A stretch of DNA of 64,000 bases from Phascolarctobacterium sp. (GTDB lineage Bacteria > Bacillota > Negativicutes > Acidaminococcales > Acidaminococcaceae), in assembly GCA_020024105.1 (NCBI GenBank), contig JAHHUH010000003.1, positions 27,947 to 91,946 of the forward strand. Direction: 5' to 3'. The position numbers were made by a program, and so were the translations under genes. This document shows, piece after piece, positions 60,470-64,000 of the stretch; position 1 is the stretch's first letter, and every line of letters begins with the position of its first letter. The notes under the pieces were generated by a model, which made no database searches, was not told where the DNA came from, and was given only the letters and a program-made list of their open reading frames with translations.

Positions 60470-61999
60470 ATGATCGATATTAAAGATCGCATTTGCGACG
60501 TAGTAGCTGGCAAAGTTATGGAAGCTGAAGCTGCTGCAGAATTTGTAAAAGATGGTGACAACGTAGGTTTCAGCGGATTCACTCCGTCTGGCTATCCTAA
60601 AGCTGTTCCTCTTGCTCTTGCTGAAAGAGGTAAAAAATCTCCTTTTAAAGTTAATGTATGGACTGGCGCATCCGTAGGCCCAGAAATCGACCAAGCAATG
60701 GTTGAAGCTGGCATCGTAGATCGTCGTCTTCCTTATCAAACCAATGCTACCATGCGTAAAGCAATCAACGCTGGTAAAGTAAAATATGCCGACATCCATC
60801 TGAGCCACATGGGCCAAATGGTTCGTTATGGCTTCATGGCTAACCGTAAAGGTGTTGACATTGCAATCATAGAAGTTTGCAAAATCAACGACCTCGGCAA
60901 CGGCATGGTTGGCTTAGTTCCTACCACTTCCATGGGTAACAGCTCCACTTATGTAGCTGGTGCTAAAAAAGTTATCGTAGAAGTTAACACCACCCAACCT
61001 GTTGGCTTGGAAGGTATGCATGACTCCTATGTTCCTTTGGATCCCCCTGTTCGTAAACCTATTCCTATCGAAAGACCTGAAGACCGCATCGGTACTCCGT
61101 ACATTCCTTGCGAATTAGACAAGATCGTTGCAGTAGTTCCCTGCGATATCGGCGACAAAGTTCGTCCTTTAGGCGAAATCGATGAAGATGCTAAACATAT
61201 GGGTGCTAACCTCGTTAACTTCTTGAAAAACGAAGTTAAAGAAGGTCGTCTCCCCAAAAACCTGCTCCCCTTGCAATCCGGTGTAGGTTCCGTAGCAAAC
61301 GCAGTTATCAACGGCTTGGTTAACTCCGATTTCGAAGATTTGACTGTATACACTGAAGTAATTCAAGATGGTATGTTTGACCTGATCGACGCTGGTAAAC
61401 TCCGCGTTGCTTCCGGTACTGCATTGACTCCGTCTCCTGAATGCCAAAAGAAATTCTATGAAAATGTTGACAAATATAAAAAATATTTGATTCTCCGTCC
61501 TCAAGAAATTTCCAACAGCCCTGAAGTTGCTCGTCGTATCGGCGTAATCGCAATGAACACTGCTATTGAAGTTGATATCTATGGTAACGTAAACTCTACT
61601 CATGTTTGCGGCACTAAATTGATGAATGGTGTTGGTGGCTCCGGCGACTTCGCTCGTAACGGCTACTTGACCGTATTCTTCACTAACTCATTGGCTAAAG
61701 GTGGTGCAATCAGCTCCGTAGTTCCTTTCTGCAGCCATATTGACCATGCAACCCTCGACGTTGACGTTATCGTTTCTGAACGTGGTGTAGCTGACCTCCG
61801 TGGCTTGAGCCCGAAAGAAAAAGCTCCTATCATCATCGATCAAATCGCTAACCCCAAATATCAACCCTGGTTGTACGACTACTTCAAGAGAGCTTGCGAA
61901 GCTTGCGGCAACAGCCAAACTCCGCACATCCTTTCCGAAGCATTCGATTGCTACAAAGTTTTTGCTGAAACCGGTAGCATGGAAGGCATGGTAAAATAA
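60470..61999 (+). CDS. Acetyl/propionyl-CoA:succinate CoA-transferase
   Basis: The 509-residue protein belongs to the class I acetyl-CoA hydrolase/transferase family (Cat1/ScpC/AarC group). It shows GFSGFTPSGYPKAVPLALAER, the region VYTEVIQDGMFDLIDAG with the likely catalytic Glu, and the glycine-rich GVGGSGDFARNGY near the C-terminus. It moves CoA between succinate and a short-chain acyl-CoA. Next to methylmalonyl-CoA mutase, the natural reaction is succinate plus propionyl-CoA giving succinyl-CoA plus propionate, which closes the succinate-to-propionate cycle. Codon use is strongly biased, as in highly expressed genes. Confidence 0.92.
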   Translation: MIDIKDRICDVVAGKVMEAEAAAEFVKDGDNVGFSGFTPSGYPKAVPLALAERGKKSPFKVNVWTGASVGPEIDQAMVEAGIVDRRLPYQTNATMRKAINAGKVKYADIHLSHMGQMVRYGFMANRKGVDIAIIEVCKINDLGNGMVGLVPTTSMGNSSTYVAGAKKVIVEVNTTQPVGLEGMHDSYVPLDPPVRKPIPIERPEDRIGTPYIPCELDKIVAVVPCDIGDKVRPLGEIDEDAKHMGANLVNFLKNEVKEGRLPKNLLPLQSGVGSVANAVINGLVNSDFEDLTVYTEVIQDGMFDLIDAGKLRVASGTALTPSPECQKKFYENVDKYKKYLILRPQEISNSPEVARRIGVIAMNTAIEVDIYGNVNSTHVCGTKLMNGVGGSGDFARNGYLTVFFTNSLAKGGAISSVVPFCSHIDHATLDVDVIVSERGVADLRGLSPKEKAPIIIDQIANPKYQPWLYDYFKRACEACGNSQTPHILSEAFDCYKVFAETGSMEGMVK

Positions 62000-62025
62000 T
62001 CTTTTCAAAAACTGCTCAAAACCCC

Positions 62026-62054
62026 TTGAGAAAGTATTGAAAATAGGTTAGACT
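62026..62054 (+). promoter_or_regulatory. Candidate promoter of the methylmalonyl-CoA mutase genes
   Basis: TTGAGA (62026-62031), 17 bases, TAGACT (62049-62054). An alternative pair is TTGAAA (62037-62042) with TTGTAT (62060-62065). I see no strong terminator after the CoA-transferase gene, so read-through is also possible. Confidence 0.4.
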
Positions 62055-62067
62055 ATGTATTGTATCT

Positions 62068-62096
62068 CGCCCGTAGATGCAAGTTCTACGGGCGGA
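62068..62096 (+). promoter_or_regulatory. Strong 5'-leader hairpin before the mutase gene
   Basis: CGCCCGTAGA and TCTACGGGCG pair over 10 bp with a 7-base loop. No T run follows, so it is not a terminator; it may stabilise the 5' end of the mutase mRNA or be part of a larger structure together with the GACGGA/TCCGTC arms near 62146-62176. Confidence 0.5.
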
Positions 62097-62220
62097 TATA
62101 TATAAATTGTTGACGAAGCATTTGCTTTGCCATATACCGTCATTGACGGACACTCTCACCATCATTTCGGATCCGTCCAATCCGAGATATGTAAGTAATA
62201 TTTTAAGGAGGATTTTCAGA

Positions 62221-63870
62221 ATGGCATTTGAAGAAATTAAAGCTGGCTTAGCTAAATACAATGAAGATGTAGAAGCTAAACTCGTAAAAAACCCTGAACG
62301 TGCAAACCTCGCACCTAACAGATTGTACACCCCGTTGGATCTTGGTGAAGATTTCGACTATGTTGAAAAACTCGGCTTCCCTGGTGAATACCCCTACACT
62401 CGTGGCGTACAACCCACCATGTATCGTGGTCGTTTCTGGACCATGCGTATGTATGCTGGTTTCTCCACTGCAGAAGAATCCAACAAACGTTATCGTTACC
62501 TGTTAGCTAATGGTGGTAGCGGCTTGTCCTGCGCATTTGACCTTCCTACCCAAATCGGTTATGATTCCACTGATCCGATGTCCGAAGGCGAAGTTGGTAA
62601 AGTAGGCGTAGCTATCGACTCCTTGGCTGATATGGAAATCTTGTTCGATGGCATTCAACTCGACAAAGTTTCCACTTCTATGACTATCAACGCTCCTGCA
62701 TCTGTATTGCTCGCTATGTACATTGCAGTTGCTGAAAAACAAGGCGTATCTGCTGATAAACTGCGTGGTACCATTCAAAACGATATTTTGAAAGAATATG
62801 CAGCTCGCGGCACTTATATTTTCCCGCCGAAACCTTCCATGCGTTTGATTACCAATATTTTCGAATATTGCTCCAAAAACGTACCTCTGTGGAACACCAT
62901 TTCCATTTCTGGTTACCATATCCGTGAAGCTGGTTCCACCGCTTCTCAAGAAATTGCATTCACCATTGCTGATGGTATCGCTTATGTAGAAGCTGCTATC
63001 AAAGCTGGTTTGGACGTTGACGCATTCGCTGGTCGTCTGTCTTTCTTCTGGAATGCTCATAACAACGTACTCGAAGAAGTTGCTAAATTCCGTGCTTCTC
63101 GTCGTGTTTGGGCTAAAGTTATGAAAGAACGTTTTGGTGCTAAAAAAGCTAAATCCATGATGTTGCGTGTACATACTCAAACTGCTGGTTCCATGTTGAC
63201 TGCTCAACAACCTAACAACAACATTGTTCGTGTTGCTTTGCAAACTGCTGCAGCTGTTATGGGTGGTACTCAATCTTTGCACACCAACTCCAAGGACGAA
63301 GCTTTGGCATTGCCGACTACTGAATCCGTAACTATCGCTCTTCGTACCCAACAAATCGTTGCTTACGAATCTGGTCTGGCTGATACCGTTGACCCGTTGG
63401 GCGGTTCCTACTATGTAGAAGCTTTGACTGACAAGATTGAAAAAGAAGCTTGGGAATACATTAACAAAATTGACGAAATCGGTGGCGCTCCGGAAGCTAT
63501 TTCCAAAGGCTACATCCAAAAAGAAATTCAAGATTCTGCTTACAAATGGCAAATGGATGTTGAAAACGGCAACCGTATCATTGTTGGCGTAAACAAATTC
63601 ACTCAAGAAGAAGAAGCTCCGAAAAACCTTCTCCGCGTAGATGGTTCTGTAGGCAAATTGCAAGCTGACAAGATCGCTGCATTGAAAGCTCGTCGTGACA
63701 ACGCAAAAGTTGAAGAAACTTTGAAAGCTCTCGAAGTTGGTTGCGCAGATGAATCTGTTAACTTGATGCCTTTGATCCTCGATGCAGTTCGTGCATATGC
63801 TACCGAAGGTGAAATCTGCGGCGTTATGAGAAAAGTATTCGGCGAATACAAAGCTCATACCACTCTTTAA
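62221..63870 (+). CDS. Methylmalonyl-CoA mutase, large (catalytic) subunit without B12 domain
   Basis: The enzyme interconverts succinyl-CoA and (R)-methylmalonyl-CoA by a B12-radical mechanism. The 549-residue protein is the catalytic TIM barrel: GEYPYTRGVQPTMYRGRFWTMR-type N-terminus (motif spans about residues 56-77), SGLSCAFDLPTQIGYDST, ISGYHIREAGSTASQE and SLHTNSKDEALALPTTES. It ends before the cobalamin-binding domain, which is supplied by the next gene. ATG 62221 has AAGGAGG 9 bases upstream; in-frame upstream codons lie in the structured leader. It is strongly codon-biased. Partner of the CoA-transferase in propionate formation. Confidence 0.96.
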   Translation: MAFEEIKAGLAKYNEDVEAKLVKNPERANLAPNRLYTPLDLGEDFDYVEKLGFPGEYPYTRGVQPTMYRGRFWTMRMYAGFSTAEESNKRYRYLLANGGSGLSCAFDLPTQIGYDSTDPMSEGEVGKVGVAIDSLADMEILFDGIQLDKVSTSMTINAPASVLLAMYIAVAEKQGVSADKLRGTIQNDILKEYAARGTYIFPPKPSMRLITNIFEYCSKNVPLWNTISISGYHIREAGSTASQEIAFTIADGIAYVEAAIKAGLDVDAFAGRLSFFWNAHNNVLEEVAKFRASRRVWAKVMKERFGAKKAKSMMLRVHTQTAGSMLTAQQPNNNIVRVALQTAAAVMGGTQSLHTNSKDEALALPTTESVTIALRTQQIVAYESGLADTVDPLGGSYYVEALTDKIEKEAWEYINKIDEIGGAPEAISKGYIQKEIQDSAYKWQMDVENGNRIIVGVNKFTQEEEAPKNLLRVDGSVGKLQADKIAALKARRDNAKVEETLKALEVGCADESVNLMPLILDAVRAYATEGEICGVMRKVFGEYKAHTTL

Positions 63871-63906
63871 TTTGTAAACACTAACTATATACGGAGGTAA
63901 CTTATA

Positions 63907-64000
63907 ATGGCAAACGTAAAAGTTTTAGTTGCTAAACCGGGTCTTGATGGTCATGACCGCGGTGCTAAAGTTGTAGCTCGTGCATTGCGCGACGCTGGTT
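63907..64000 (+). CDS. Methylmalonyl-CoA mutase, B12-binding subunit (cut by window end)
   Basis: Only the first 31 codons are visible: MANVKVLVAKPGLDGHDRGA and then KVVARALRDAG. The DGHDRG string carries the conserved DxHxxG motif whose His coordinates cobalt from below. It starts 36 bases after the large subunit, with GGAGGT before the ATG, so the two subunits form an operon. Confidence 0.93.
   Translation, partial: MANVKVLVAKPGLDGHDRGAKVVARALRDAG

Noticed and set aside
62503..63858. 451-codon minus-strand open frame inside the mutase gene
   Set aside because: The strong codon bias of the mutase leaves the antisense frame free of stops by chance; the encoded sequence has no recognisable features.

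Overview
The window reads like a chromosomal segment of an anaerobic member of the Negativicutes. The best fit is an Acidaminococcaceae genus such as Phascolarctobacterium, but this is inferred from gene content and was not tested by any search. Supporting signs are a Firmicutes-type regulatory style (T-box, TPP, ZTP, NiCo and cobalamin-type leaders, TTGACA/TATAAT promoters, strong AGGAGG ribosome sites), an electron-bifurcating [FeFe]-hydrogenase, and a succinate-to-propionate module (CoA-transferase followed by a two-subunit B12-dependent methylmalonyl-CoA mutase). Most genes lie on the + strand and the window is gene-dense. I see no insertion sequence, prophage, CRISPR array or rRNA.

Layout. 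1-700: 3' end of clpB. 860-1829: a decayed DUF3089 hydrolase. 2.0-9.2 kb: purine operon purE-F-M-N-(IMP cyclohydrolase)-D, then IMP dehydrogenase. 9.4-12 kb: polar amino-acid ABC transporter. 12.2-15.5 kb: DUF4127 protein, GNAT acetyltransferase, EamA transporter. 15.6-16.1 kb: a cobalamin-type riboswitch with its own promoter and terminator but no gene behind it. 16.3-22.9 kb: tRNA-Gly and the proteostasis block tig-clpP-clpX-lon-ysxC. 23.1-30 kb: two 19-residue sister peptides, a LacI regulator, glpQ, a TRAP transporter and glpK. 30.1-34.9 kb: metal and redox genes, namely a CDF exporter behind a NiCo riboswitch, a thioredoxin/thioredoxin-reductase fusion, and a His-rich P-type ATPase. 35-36.5 kb: TPP riboswitch and thiC. 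36.6-44.2 kb: a small unknown protein, a complete Wadjet (JetABCD) plasmid-defence operon, and a DUF1232 protein. 44.2-51.4 kb: an OFA-type MFS transporter behind a ZTP riboswitch (minus strand), T-box and valS, folC, and an O-antigen-ligase-like membrane protein. 51.6-60 kb: a hydrogenase-associated regulatory set (DRTGG proteins, HATPase proteins, an HfsB-like protein, a PHP protein), then the NuoE-like, ferredoxin-like, NuoF-like and HydA genes. 60.1-64 kb: CoA-transferase and methylmalonyl-CoA mutase, the last gene cut by the window edge.

How the parts fit. Energy metabolism (hydrogenase, CoA-transferase, mutase) makes up the right end. The mutase needs cobalamin, which gives the orphan cobalamin riboswitch a plausible context. 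One-carbon and purine metabolism are linked across the window: de novo purine genes lie on the left, and a ZTP sensor controls a probable formate/oxalate-type transporter. The items most worth a second look are the tandem 19-residue peptides with an operator array shared with the glpQ/TRAP intergenic region, the orphan cobalamin riboswitch unit, the Wadjet operon, the stand-alone IMP cyclohydrolase, the thioredoxin-first reductase fusion, and the structured leader of the CoA-transferase gene.
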